This document shows, in pieces, positions 1 to 10,465 of a stretch of DNA of 41,072 nt. The stretch's first letter is position 1, and each line of letters starts with the position of its first letter. The notes under the pieces are model-generated. The model saw nothing but the letters and a program-made list of their open reading frames with translations. It ran no database searches and was not told the origin of the DNA. Origin of the DNA: Candidatus Bathyarchaeota archaeon (GTDB taxonomy: Archaea > Thermoproteota > DRAE01); NCBI GenBank assembly GCA_011041895.1, contig DRAE01000043.1, forward strand, positions 1-41,072. The letters are read 5' to 3'. The position numbers and the translations under genes were made by a program.

Positions 1-1635
1 CTTGTGCCTGATATATCTGGTTCTTGCATTTTCAAGTGCTAGTGCTGCTGAGTCTATTTCAGCCTCTGCAGCTTCTATGCGTTCAAAGTATGAATTAAAT
101 TTACTGGATATGCTTGACAGTTTTGGTTTAAGAGTGGCAATTCTCCTATCTATTTCATCGATTCTCTTAGTCAGCTTTGAGACAGTGTCCCTGTACTGCT
201 TAACGCTTATCTTCTGCATGTAAAGTTGATCCTTGAGAGATAATTTTCTGATCATCAGTGAAACTTTCTCTTGTTGCAGCTGACAGAATTCGGTTACCGC
301 CTTCTCCTCGGATTTAGTGAGCTTCCTTTTCTCTTCCCTTGGGATTAGACGCATTACTGTGGAACGCTTTAAGTAAATGGCATAACCGATTATGACTAGA
401 ATAGCCAATGTAAGCAAGGGTCTAACCACGGTTGAGAATATTAAGTACTTCACTTCGATCTCAAGATTTTTCGTTGGGAATAAACAGGTATGCACAAAAT
501 GTGCCACTATTTTCTGGCATAGTGGCATGCCCTCTACTTTGCAGTCGACATTACAGTTGGAGAATGAGGATAAGGCAGGTAAGTCGACTATTAGCGTTAC
601 ATTTTCAGCAGGGATCTCTATGTCAGAGTATAGTGGTGGAATGATGATCTTTGATGTGAGTATGTCGATATCTTTAACAAAGGTTTCAAGAGGAGAAGTA
701 TATGTTAAGACCAGATGGTACTTGTTTCCATTCTTTAGATGAAATCTGAAGGGAACTGTTACGTTCGTTGCAGCATTATCTAACCCAAGTTTGACGGTTG
801 CAATTATTGGCCCATCATCGTCGAAAACGTAAATGTCTCTCGTACCTGGGGGAAGATGAAATGTTCTTTTGTCAACGAAGTTTCCACCGTAATGCTCGAT
901 GTATATTTCATCTCTGACATGCACTCCACTAAGTGGATCTATGCTCACTCTTCTAATCATTTTCGTGATCACTAGTTTAGCTGAGAGAGGGGAGGTGTAT
1001 CTGATGCTGTAGACTGGAGATGATAATGCGTTAAAGGATCGGCAGGAATAGTTTAGGGCAGGCATTCCACCAATCGTCGTCTTTGAAAATTCTGTTACAT
1101 TTGATGATTGAGATGTTACATCAGGAGCGAATTTGATGGTACATGTGTACCTTGATAAATTGTATTCAAGTATTGGACCAAGTGGGAGAATTCCTTCAAA
1201 GTTGTCTTGGCCAGTGCAGTTTATGACGTTTGCAAGTGCAAATGTCACGTTCAGATAGCTGTAGTTTCCATCTAACAGATTTGAAGCATAAATGACTATG
1301 CTGAGATAGTCATTTTCCATAGTTTGCACGGGTAGCTTTTCCCCTAGAGGATTAAATGCCTGGATACCATATATCCTATTTCTAAATATTAAGGGAATTG
1401 AAAATCTGAATACGCCAGCTAATATACTTGAGTTAAAGAAGTATGTCTGGTTTATCACGACTAGACAAGTTCTTTTAACGTCAACTAACCATGAAGCGTT
1501 TAGGGCATGTATCTCAGGCTGATGTGACTCTCTAATATAGGGAATATAGTCTAAGTTCGCTGAAGCCATGGATACGGGAAATGACAGCAGTATTGTAAGT
1601 GTGATTGCTAATAGTGCTAGCCTTTTGATCAGCAC
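1..1635 (-). CDS. Ribophorin I (OST1)-like secreted single-pass membrane protein, C-terminus cut by window edge
   Basis: This minus-strand frame is open from 1635 to the window edge, so about 545 residues are visible and the stop is outside. I chose the GTG at 1635 (MLIKRLALLAITLTILLS); an in-frame TTG lies at 1647. Residues 1-26 form a Sec-type signal peptide ending near MASA. A long extracellular beta-type region follows, including DPLSGVHVRDEIYIEHYGG and the stretch LPPGTRDIYVFDDDGP. A single transmembrane helix lies near residues 406-425 (LAILVIIGYAIYL). After it comes a charged, coiled-coil-like cytoplasmic tail (KLTKRIDEIDRRIATLK, then ERIEAAEAEIDSAA). Signal peptide, roughly 400-residue lumenal part, one helix and helical tail is the layout of eukaryotic ribophorin I, a non-catalytic oligosaccharyltransferase subunit. 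The LPPGTRDIYVFDD segment resembles the family's LPxxAxDVYYRDE region. The assignment is by eye and needs a profile search. It is divergent from the DUF354 gene. Confidence 0.55.
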   Translation of the reverse strand, partial: MLIKRLALLAITLTILLSFPVSMASANLDYIPYIRESHQPEIHALNASWLVDVKRTCLVVINQTYFFNSSILAGVFRFSIPLIFRNRIYGIQAFNPLGEKLPVQTMENDYLSIVIYASNLLDGNYSYLNVTFALANVINCTGQDNFEGILPLGPILEYNLSRYTCTIKFAPDVTSQSSNVTEFSKTTIGGMPALNYSCRSFNALSSPVYSIRYTSPLSAKLVITKMIRRVSIDPLSGVHVRDEIYIEHYGGNFVDKRTFHLPPGTRDIYVFDDDGPIIATVKLGLDNAATNVTVPFRFHLKNGNKYHLVLTYTSPLETFVKDIDILTSKIIIPPLYSDIEIPAENVTLIVDLPALSSFSNCNVDCKVEGMPLCQKIVAHFVHTCLFPTKNLEIEVKYLIFSTVVRPLLTLAILVIIGYAIYLKRSTVMRLIPREEKRKLTKSEEKAVTEFCQLQQEKVSLMIRKLSLKDQLYMQKISVKQYRDTVSKLTKRIDEIDRRIATLKPKLSSISSKFNSYFERIEAAEAEIDSAALALENARTRYIRHK

Positions 1636-1713
1636 CGCCCCCTTCAAGCCATGTCCAAGCTATTTTACATATCAACTTATTTGAAGTAAATATAAGTGGT
1701 TATGGTGTATGGC

Positions 1714-2775
1714 ATGAAGGTTTGGCTCGATGCACTTACTGGAAAACAGATTCTGCTTGCAAAGTGTATTGCGGATGAGCTAGAAAGAAGAGGTGCTAAA
1801 ACCATTATCACGACAAGAAAATTTAAGGGAACACTTGAGATGGCCGAGTATGTCGGCTTGAAAAATCCCATAGTAATCGGAGATTATGGGAGGACTTTAC
1901 AGGAGAAGTTAAGGAAAAGTCTTGAGAGAAGTTTAAAGCTTATAGACGTAATCTCAGATTTCGACCCTGACCTCTGCATTTCACATTTTTCACCAGACGC
2001 TGGAAGAGTCACGATAGGGTTGGGGGTGAAGCATATATGCACACATGATACTCCACAGGTGCATTACATCATCAGGATGTCTGGAATGATTGTCGAAAAG
2101 ATAATGATCCCGAAGATAATGACCTCTAAAAGTTACTTTCCAGTCTCATATAAGGTTGTTAAACTTAGAGGGCCATTCTCTGCTATCTGGATGAAAAAAT
2201 TTAAACCATCGCGCAAAGAACTTGAGGAAAAAGGTTTGGATTTAGACAAGCCAATAGTCACTATAAGAACACATGAAGTATACGCATCCTATTCAACCCA
2301 TAGAAGCTTTGACAGCGACTTTATGATTCCGCTCGTCAAGAAACTTATAAAGAGGTTTCCAGAGTACCAATTTGTCATTTTACCAAGATATAGTGGCCAA
2401 GAGAGAATCTATGAAAAAGTCTCGAACAAGCTGATCGTTGTTAAGGATTTCATATATGCTCCCAATCTACTGAGTTTCTCCAAGCTTCTCATATGTGGTG
2501 GAGGAAGTATGATAGAGGAGGCAGCCTTTCTGGGAGTTCCAAGCATATCAGTTTACCCTGGAAAGTATGAGATAACAGAATTTCTTGTCAGGAAGAAAGC
2601 GGCATTTAAGGCCTCAAGCGTTGAAGAAGCTTACAAGCTTAGCTGTGAGATACTATCTAAGCCGGAGAATATGAAAGATGAATGGGGAGCTCACGTTAGG
2701 GAAATGCTATGGAGAATATTTGACGATCCCCTACCCCAGATAGCTGATGAAGCATTTAAGACTATAGAATCATAA
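1714..2775 (+). CDS. DUF354 family protein (glycosyltransferase-B / epimerase-like fold)
   Basis: The product is about 353 residues. The N-terminus MKVWLDALTGKQILLAKCI is the family signature of archaeal DUF354 proteins (MKVWIDxxTxKQ). DUF354 is distantly related to UDP-GlcNAc 2-epimerases and GT-B glycosyltransferases, but no member's reaction is known to me. The C-terminal half has the glycine-rich nucleotide-binding turn typical of that fold (LLICGGGSMIEEAAFLGVPS, near residues 260-280), in the place where GT-B enzymes bind the sugar nucleotide. I chose the ATG at 1714 because it matches the family start; in-frame GTG 1696 and ATG 1702 lie upstream. The gene is divergent from the ribophorin I-like gene, so a role in surface-glycan or sugar-nucleotide metabolism is a plausible inference only. 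Confidence 0.75.
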   Translation: MKVWLDALTGKQILLAKCIADELERRGAKTIITTRKFKGTLEMAEYVGLKNPIVIGDYGRTLQEKLRKSLERSLKLIDVISDFDPDLCISHFSPDAGRVTIGLGVKHICTHDTPQVHYIIRMSGMIVEKIMIPKIMTSKSYFPVSYKVVKLRGPFSAIWMKKFKPSRKELEEKGLDLDKPIVTIRTHEVYASYSTHRSFDSDFMIPLVKKLIKRFPEYQFVILPRYSGQERIYEKVSNKLIVVKDFIYAPNLLSFSKLLICGGGSMIEEAAFLGVPSISVYPGKYEITEFLVRKKAAFKASSVEEAYKLSCEILSKPENMKDEWGAHVREMLWRIFDDPLPQIADEAFKTIES

Positions 2776-2801
2776 ATAGAGTTTCGAATGGGTGAGGGGA
2801 T

Positions 2802-3113
2802 ATGGATGAGATACTGTATCCCATATTAATTCAAATGGGGGCCGGATTCTTTATAGGGTTTGCGGTAGGATATGCTCTCAAGAAGCTAATAAAGATTCTA
2901 ATAGTTTTAGCGGGGCTGTTTTTCATGCTGCTGCTTGCAATGGAGTACTATGGGATAGTCTCTATAAAATACGATAAATTGCTTGAGGCAGTTGAAAATC
3001 TCATAGGTGGAGTAAGTGGCGAGGCTCAGGGAATATATGCTCACATAGTAGCGCATCTACCATTTGCAGCAGCGTTTATACCAGGATTTGCATTTGGAGT
3101 GAAGAAAGGTTAA
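2802..3113 (+). CDS. FUN14-family small membrane protein
   Basis: The product has 103 residues. Its N-terminal half carries the FUN14 pattern of a glycine-rich hydrophobic helix followed by a second helix: QMGAGFFIGFAVGYALKK, then ILIVLAGLFFMLLLAMEYYG. A third hydrophobic stretch lies near the C-terminus (FAAAFIPGFAFGV). The FUN14 family includes the mitochondrial mitophagy receptor FUNDC1; prokaryotic members have no assigned function that I know of. A purine-rich GTGAGGGG precedes the ATG at a suitable distance. The gene follows the DUF354 gene by 26 nt and may be cotranscribed with it. The protein ends close to the 3' end of the oppositely oriented tRNA-Met gene. Confidence 0.7.
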   Translation: MDEILYPILIQMGAGFFIGFAVGYALKKLIKILIVLAGLFFMLLLAMEYYGIVSIKYDKLLEAVENLIGGVSGEAQGIYAHIVAHLPFAAAFIPGFAFGVKKG

Positions 3114-3123
3114 AAGCAGGTGG

Positions 3124-3197
3124 TTGCGGGGGGAGGATTTGAACCTCCGACCTCCGGGTTATGAGCCCGGCGGGATACCAGGCTTCCCCACCCCGCA
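3124..3197 (-). tRNA. Initiator tRNA-Met (CAU), CCA encoded
   Basis: The minus strand folds into a full cloverleaf with anticodon CAU in CTCATAA. The anticodon stem has three consecutive G:C pairs (GGG/CCC at 29-31 and 39-41), the hallmark of initiator tRNA. The T arm is GGAGG-TTCAAAT-CCTCC. The acceptor is UGCGGGG paired with CCCCGCA, discriminator A, and CCA is encoded at 3121-3123. The terminal pair is therefore U1:A72, the reverse of the A1:U72 usual in archaeal and eukaryotic initiators. No intron. An AT-rich TATA-like stretch (TTAAAATATC on the minus strand, about 3218-3228) lies upstream at a promoter-like distance. Confidence 0.93.
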
Positions 3198-3234
3198 ATG
3201 CTCAAAAAATTAACTGTGAGGAGATATTTTAATT

Positions 3235-3471
3235 TTATGAAGTCACCGTCAACATGGTAAGTGTTGACCTAACCTTGTCAATTGTTCGGATTTTCCATCT
3301 AATGATGTTCTTCAGGGACTCGATGTTGTCCGCATTTATCTTGGCAATGATGTCATAGACTCCATAGACAATATAGGCTTCCTCGATCTCTGGGATCTTC
3401 TTCAGCTGCTCTAGAACCTCCTTTTCAGCTCCAATTTCGGTATTTATGAGCACATATGCAATAGCAGACAT
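3235..3471 (-). CDS. Stand-alone Lrp/AsnC ligand-binding (RAM) domain protein
   Basis: The 78-residue product is only the effector-binding RAM domain of Lrp/AsnC regulators: an alpha-beta sandwich starting AIAYVLINTEIGAEKEVLEQL, with the GVYDIIAKI strand and the C-terminal STLTMLTV strand. The DNA-binding helix-turn-helix of full-length regulators is absent, and no upstream frame supplies it. Stand-alone RAM proteins are common in archaea; they form ring oligomers and can pair with full-length Lrp proteins or act as amino-acid sensors. The target here is unknown. A TTTTAAAT box on the minus strand near 3517-3524 gives a plausible own promoter, placed just after the rnpB gene. Confidence 0.85.
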   Translation of the reverse strand: MSAIAYVLINTEIGAEKEVLEQLKKIPEIEEAYIVYGVYDIIAKINADNIESLKNIIRWKIRTIDKVRSTLTMLTVTS

Positions 3472-3552
3472 GCTTCCACCACTCTCAGCTTTATCCTTAA
3501 AAGTAATTGTCCTTCTCCAGATTTAAAAGTAGCTCATTTAGAGGGGATTAAT

Positions 3553-3810
3553 GGCGAGGCAACGGTAATATGCCTTCTGCTTCTAGGGCTTCATCAGTCT
3601 AAGCGGGGGAAACCCCCTTATCTCCAGGGGCTGCACGCCGTTTCAACCAACCCGTCAGCATCGTCAAGTCATTCTCATCTGCTGACGGGGGTGCCGTTTC
3701 TGTTCGTGCAGTAGCGCTTTCGCGCTGCTGCCTTGCGGCAGCCCCCAAAAGACGGAGGGCATAATTTTCTCGGGAGCCTTAGGCTCCCGAGGAAGCCCCG
3801 TTGCCTCGCC
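3553..3810 (-). ncRNA. rnpB: RNase P RNA
   Basis: The 258-nt minus-strand RNA shows the RNase P pseudoknot. P1 is a 13-bp end helix, GGCGAGGCAACGG with CCGTTGCCTCGCC. P2 pairs GGGCTTC directly after P1 with GAAGCCC near the 3' end. P3 is CTCGGGAGCC/GGCTCCCGAG. P4 pairs AAU(U)AUGCC after P3 with GGCAUAUU, with a bulged U where bacterial and archaeal P4 has bulged U69. CR-V reads AGACTGATGA, then GCAGAA just before the P4 3' strand, matching the AGATGAATGA...ACAGAA order. CR-II and CR-III equivalents are ACGAACAGAAACGGCA and GGTTGAAA, with GCAA and GAAA tetraloop hairpins between and a P12 CCCGTCAGCA/TGCTGACGGG. The CR-I consensus GAGGAAAGTCC is altered to GAGAAAATTA. RNase P trims tRNA 5' leaders. 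Its 5' end is one nucleotide from the 23S processing stem. Confidence 0.9.
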
Positions 3811-3811
3811 T

Positions 3812-3843
3812 CCACCGGGCATGTAGGCTGTCAACGCTCGACC
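3812..3843 (-). other. 23S rRNA processing stem, 3' arm with bulge-helix-bulge half-site
   Basis: The minus-strand RNA here pairs with 6954-6985. Going inward, an outer helix (about 18 bp, including AGCCTACATGCCC) is followed by a 3-nt bulge GAC (3830-3832), a 4-bp helix CGTT (3833-3836) and an inner helix GGTCGAG (3837-3843). This is a 3-4-3 bulge-helix-bulge, the substrate of the archaeal splicing endonuclease that frees pre-23S RNA. Confidence 0.88.
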
Positions 3844-3844
3844 A

Positions 3845-6952
<3,108 letters not shown>

Positions 6953-6953
6953 C

Positions 6954-6985
6954 GGTCGAGGTACGCCAGCCTACATGCCCAGTGG
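6954..6985 (-). other. 23S rRNA processing stem, 5' arm with bulge-helix-bulge half-site
   Basis: Partner of 3812-3843. In RNA sense it reads CCACT then GGGCATGTAGGCT (outer helix), GGCG (central 4-bp helix, with two G-U pairs to CGUU), a 3-nt bulge TAC (6961-6963), then the inner helix CTCGACC. Cleavage in both bulges would release the 23S precursor. Confidence 0.88.
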
Positions 6986-7052
6986 TCATCTTTTATATCC
7001 CACCGGATTCAGCCCGTAGACTAAAGCTACGGACCTCATCTAAAAGTGGGAT
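6986..7052 (-). other. 16S-23S internal transcribed spacer with TATA-like element
   Basis: The 67-nt spacer between the two processing stems contains no tRNA. In RNA sense it ends in GGGATATAAAAGATG (about 6988-7002), which resembles an archaeal TATA box in an otherwise GC-rich region. Transcription starting about 25 nt downstream would begin inside the 23S processing stem, so a functional promoter is uncertain. Confidence 0.4.
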
Positions 7053-7071
7053 GGGGGAGGAATCGCTAGCG
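7053..7071 (-). other. 16S rRNA processing stem, 3' arm
   Basis: This arm is perfectly complementary over 19 nt to 8603-8621 (GGGGGAGGAATCGCTAGC core). The two arms flank the 16S gene closely and would form the long helix from which pre-16S is cut. I could not place a clear bulge-helix-bulge in it. Confidence 0.85.
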
Positions 7072-7073
7072 GA

Positions 7074-8577
<1,504 letters not shown>

Positions 8578-8583
8578 CTGACT

Positions 8584-8603
8584 GTACGGCCGCAAGGCCG
8601 TAC
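8584..8603 (-). other. Hairpin between the 16S processing stem and the mature 16S 5' end
   Basis: GTACGGCC-TTGC-GGCCGTAC in RNA sense: 8-bp perfect stem with a 4-nt loop, seven nucleotides upstream of the probable 16S start. Probably a leader element of pre-16S maturation. Confidence 0.7.
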
Positions 8604-8621
8604 GCTAGCGATTCCTCCCCC
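8603..8621 (-). other. 16S rRNA processing stem, 5' arm
   Basis: Nineteen nucleotides perfectly complementary to 7053-7071. Just upstream the leader contains a second hairpin, GGGTTC-ATTA-GAACCC in RNA sense (about 8629-8644). Confidence 0.85.
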
Positions 8622-8780
8622 GTGTTCAGGGTTCTAATGAACCCCTCATTGTGTCGCCGCGGCTGGAGGCACCGCCTCATTGGTGGAACTCTCCTTGGCG
8701 GTGTGATACACCGCGGCAATAATAATATTCCTCTAGGTCAATTTAAATTTTTGAAAGATAATATAAACATTTCTTACATC
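8622..8780 (-). promoter_or_regulatory. rRNA operon leader and probable promoter region
   Basis: This stretch lies between the rRNA unit (minus) and the tRNA cluster (plus) and has no convincing gene. On the minus strand two TATA-like elements are seen, AAAAATTTAAATTG (8739-8752) and GTTTATATTATC (about 8758-8769), followed by a GC-rich leader with inverted repeats including GCCGCGG/CCGCGGC. I cannot decide which TATA box is used. From 8780 to 8948 the sequence is AT-rich without a gene; AATATATCCC near 8911-8920 may belong to the tRNA-Ala promoter. Confidence 0.5.
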
Positions 8781-8948
8781 TACTGGCTGGATATAGTGTC
8801 AAAGGTTGAGGTTATTATAGAAGCGGTATTTTGGATGTGACTAAGCGTTACTTTACACTTAGACGGTTGATGAGCAAATTCAAGACCTCCAAGGGAAATA
8901 AATTTAGTAACCAATATATCCCACATATTTCATTAAATTATGATAGAT

Positions 8949-9021
8949 GGGCCGGTGGCGCAGCTGGAAGCGCACCGCCCTTGCGAGGCGGGGGTCGTGG
9001 GTTCGAATCCCACCCGGTCCA
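8949..9021 (+). tRNA. tRNA-Ala (UGC)
   Basis: Cloverleaf with anticodon TGC in CTTGCGA between CCGCC and GGCGG. The acceptor GGGCCGG pairs with CCGGTCC, giving the G3:U70 wobble that identifies alanine tRNA. T arm GTGGG-TTCGAAT-CCCAC, discriminator A, CCA not encoded. First of five clustered tRNAs. Confidence 0.97.
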
Positions 9022-9035
9022 CTTAACCTGACCAT

Positions 9036-9108
9036 GGCCGGGATCGGCTAGTGGTTAGGCTGGCGGCCTGTGGAGCCGCCGAGGTGGGTTCGAATCCCAC
9101 TCCCGGCC
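9036..9108 (+). tRNA. tRNA-His (GUG)
   Basis: Anticodon GTG in CTGTGGA. The acceptor GCCGGGA pairs with TCCCGGC, with the histidine-specific extra G-1 opposite C73. CCA is encoded at 9109-9111. No intron. Confidence 0.97.
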
Positions 9109-9114
9109 CCAGAA

Positions 9115-9199
9115 GCGGGGGTTCCCGAGCCTGGCCGAAGGGGGCAGGCTTAGGACCTGCTGCCGTAGGGCTTCGTGGGTTCAAATCCCACCCCCCGCA
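9115..9199 (+). tRNA. tRNA-Leu (UAG)
   Basis: Class II tRNA with a long variable arm (TGCCGTAGGGCTTC) and anticodon TAG in CTTAGGA. Acceptor GCGGGGG/CCCCCGC, discriminator A, as expected for leucine. CCA not encoded. Confidence 0.95.
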
Positions 9200-9202
9200 C
9201 TT

Positions 9203-9286
9203 GCCGTGGTGGCGGAGTGGTTAACGCGGCGGGCTCGAGACCCGCTGCCCCTTGGGGGCTCGCAGGTTCGAATCCTGCCCACGGCG
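9203..9286 (+). tRNA. tRNA-Ser (CGA)
   Basis: Class II tRNA with anticodon CGA in CTCGAGA and a long variable arm containing CCCCTTGGGGG. Acceptor GCCGTGG/CCACGGC, discriminator G as usual for serine. CCA is encoded at 9287-9289. Confidence 0.96.
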
Positions 9287-9293
9287 CCAATAA

Positions 9294-9367
9294 GCCGGTG
9301 TAGCTCAGCCCGGTAGAGCGGCGGGCTGTTAACCCGTAGGTCGTGGGTTCAAATCCCACCACCGGCG
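9294..9367 (+). tRNA. tRNA-Asn (GUU)
   Basis: Anticodon GTT in CTGTTAA between GCGGG and CCCGT. Acceptor GCCGGTG/CACCGGC, discriminator G, T arm GTGGG-TTCAAAT-CCCAC. CCA not encoded. Last of the cluster, converging on top6A. Confidence 0.97.
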
Positions 9368-9385
9368 CCTTTGTACTCTCTACTT

Positions 9386-10465
9386 TTAACCTTCAATTTC
9401 TGAGAGTTTATCTGGCAGGTAGTTGTCGACTACGTATGTTAATCCGTATCTGCTGAATGCCTGTTGCTCAGCCTTCTTGCGTAATTTCAAAAATAGTTTA
9501 ACCTTACTTTGCCAGAACTTGTTTTGGTAGCGAACGTCTTTTTCAAGCTCCTTCAGACGCTTAATGTCTTGGTCGTTCATCTTGTCTGTTGGAAGCTTGT
9601 ACTTTATGATGTCATCCGGCCAAACACCTATCCACTTTGCATCTGGTGTTGCAAGGTCTTTAATGTGAGCTGCATGAGCGGATCCAGATATTATAACCAT
9701 TGCAATATGCATTCCCCAAGGATCCCCGTCCGTGAAAATGTACACGGGTAAGCCGAGCTCTTTATTTAATCTTCTAATGAGCCATCTAGTTGACCTGGGA
9801 GCTTGTCCTCCAGTATGGATTAAAATTGCCTTGTATCTTTTATGAACCTGCTCCTCTATGAATCTATCGAACATACCTCCCGACTCTATAACGATTACTC
9901 TCTCAGCTTTACATTCTACAAATTCAGCTGATACAAGTGATGGACCTATCATTATGCCAGATGGGTGAGAGTCGAGCCATACACGTCTGCCCTCGTAACC
10001 TGGGCATGTATACTCTACAAGTAGTTCTCCAAATATAGCGCTTCTCTCCTCGGGGAATATATGAAACTCCTCTCTTGCAGTGTCCAGTAGCGCCTCCATG
10101 TCAGCGATGATCTCATTGGACTCTTGCTGTGACTTAAAGAATATACCATATGCTTCAGCTGAATAGTATACGTCTCTCAGCGTGCTGCTCTTGTTCGAGA
10201 GCATTAGCTGCCTGATAAAGTATGCAAGCCACACCAGTTGCGAGAACTTTTTAACGTGGCGGATGTTTTTGGAATAACGCTTTATACGCTTAGGCCCTAA
10301 AACATACTGTCTGAGAGTTTCATCATATACAATATTTGCAGACGATCTACTCGGAATTTCAATTAATGGAAATCTTCCGCCGTCGATCTGTTCACATATG
10401 TTGAGTCCAAGAGACTTAATCTCAGCTAGAATTTGCCTCCTTTTCAACTCTACCTTCCTTGCCAA
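9386..10465 (-). CDS. top6A: DNA topoisomerase VI subunit A
   Basis: This 359-residue protein is the DNA-cleaving subunit of topoisomerase VI, which relaxes and decatenates DNA by ATP-driven double-strand passage as an A2B2 tetramer. The winged-helix domain contains LRDVYYSAEAYG near residues 97-108, whose tyrosine is the catalytic residue forming the 5'-phosphotyrosine link. The toprim domain has IFTDGDPWGMHI near residues 243-254, with the DxD metal-binding acids. The length is normal for the family and for its relative Spo11. The probable start is TTG at 10465, 44 nt inside top6B, so the two are translationally coupled. It is the last gene of the aIF2beta-to-Top6A operon. Confidence 0.97.
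   Translation of the reverse strand: MARKVELKRRQILAEIKSLGLNICEQIDGGRFPLIEIPSRSSANIVYDETLRQYVLGPKRIKRYSKNIRHVKKFSQLVWLAYFIRQLMLSNKSSTLRDVYYSAEAYGIFFKSQQESNEIIADMEALLDTAREEFHIFPEERSAIFGELLVEYTCPGYEGRRVWLDSHPSGIMIGPSLVSAEFVECKAERVIVIESGGMFDRFIEEQVHKRYKAILIHTGGQAPRSTRWLIRRLNKELGLPVYIFTDGDPWGMHIAMVIISGSAHAAHIKDLATPDAKWIGVWPDDIIKYKLPTDKMNDQDIKRLKELEKDVRYQNKFWQSKVKLFLKLRKKAEQQAFSRYGLTYVVDNYLPDKLSEIEG

Noticed and set aside
3553..3810. SRP 7S RNA as an identity for the element after 23S
   Set aside because: The expected helix 8 motif (GGAAGG...AGCAGCC) is absent, while P1/P2/P3/P4 pairing and CR order fit RNase P RNA.
3480..3810. 5S rRNA directly downstream of 23S
   Set aside because: The element is about 260 nt and has no 5S-like loops; no 5S sequence was found in the window.
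6986..7052. Box C/D guide RNA in the 16S-23S spacer
   Set aside because: GATGAGG and CTGA strings occur but spacing and a terminal stem do not fit a C/D RNA.
8831..9031. Plus-strand frame before the tRNA cluster
   Set aside because: It runs into tRNA-Ala and has no Shine-Dalgarno or family similarity; the region is better explained as promoter sequence.
9150..9362. Minus-strand frame with GFEPTT-type repeats
   Set aside because: This is the well-known artefact of translating tRNA T arms (GGTTCGAATCC) in antisense; it coincides with tRNA-Leu, -Ser and -Asn.
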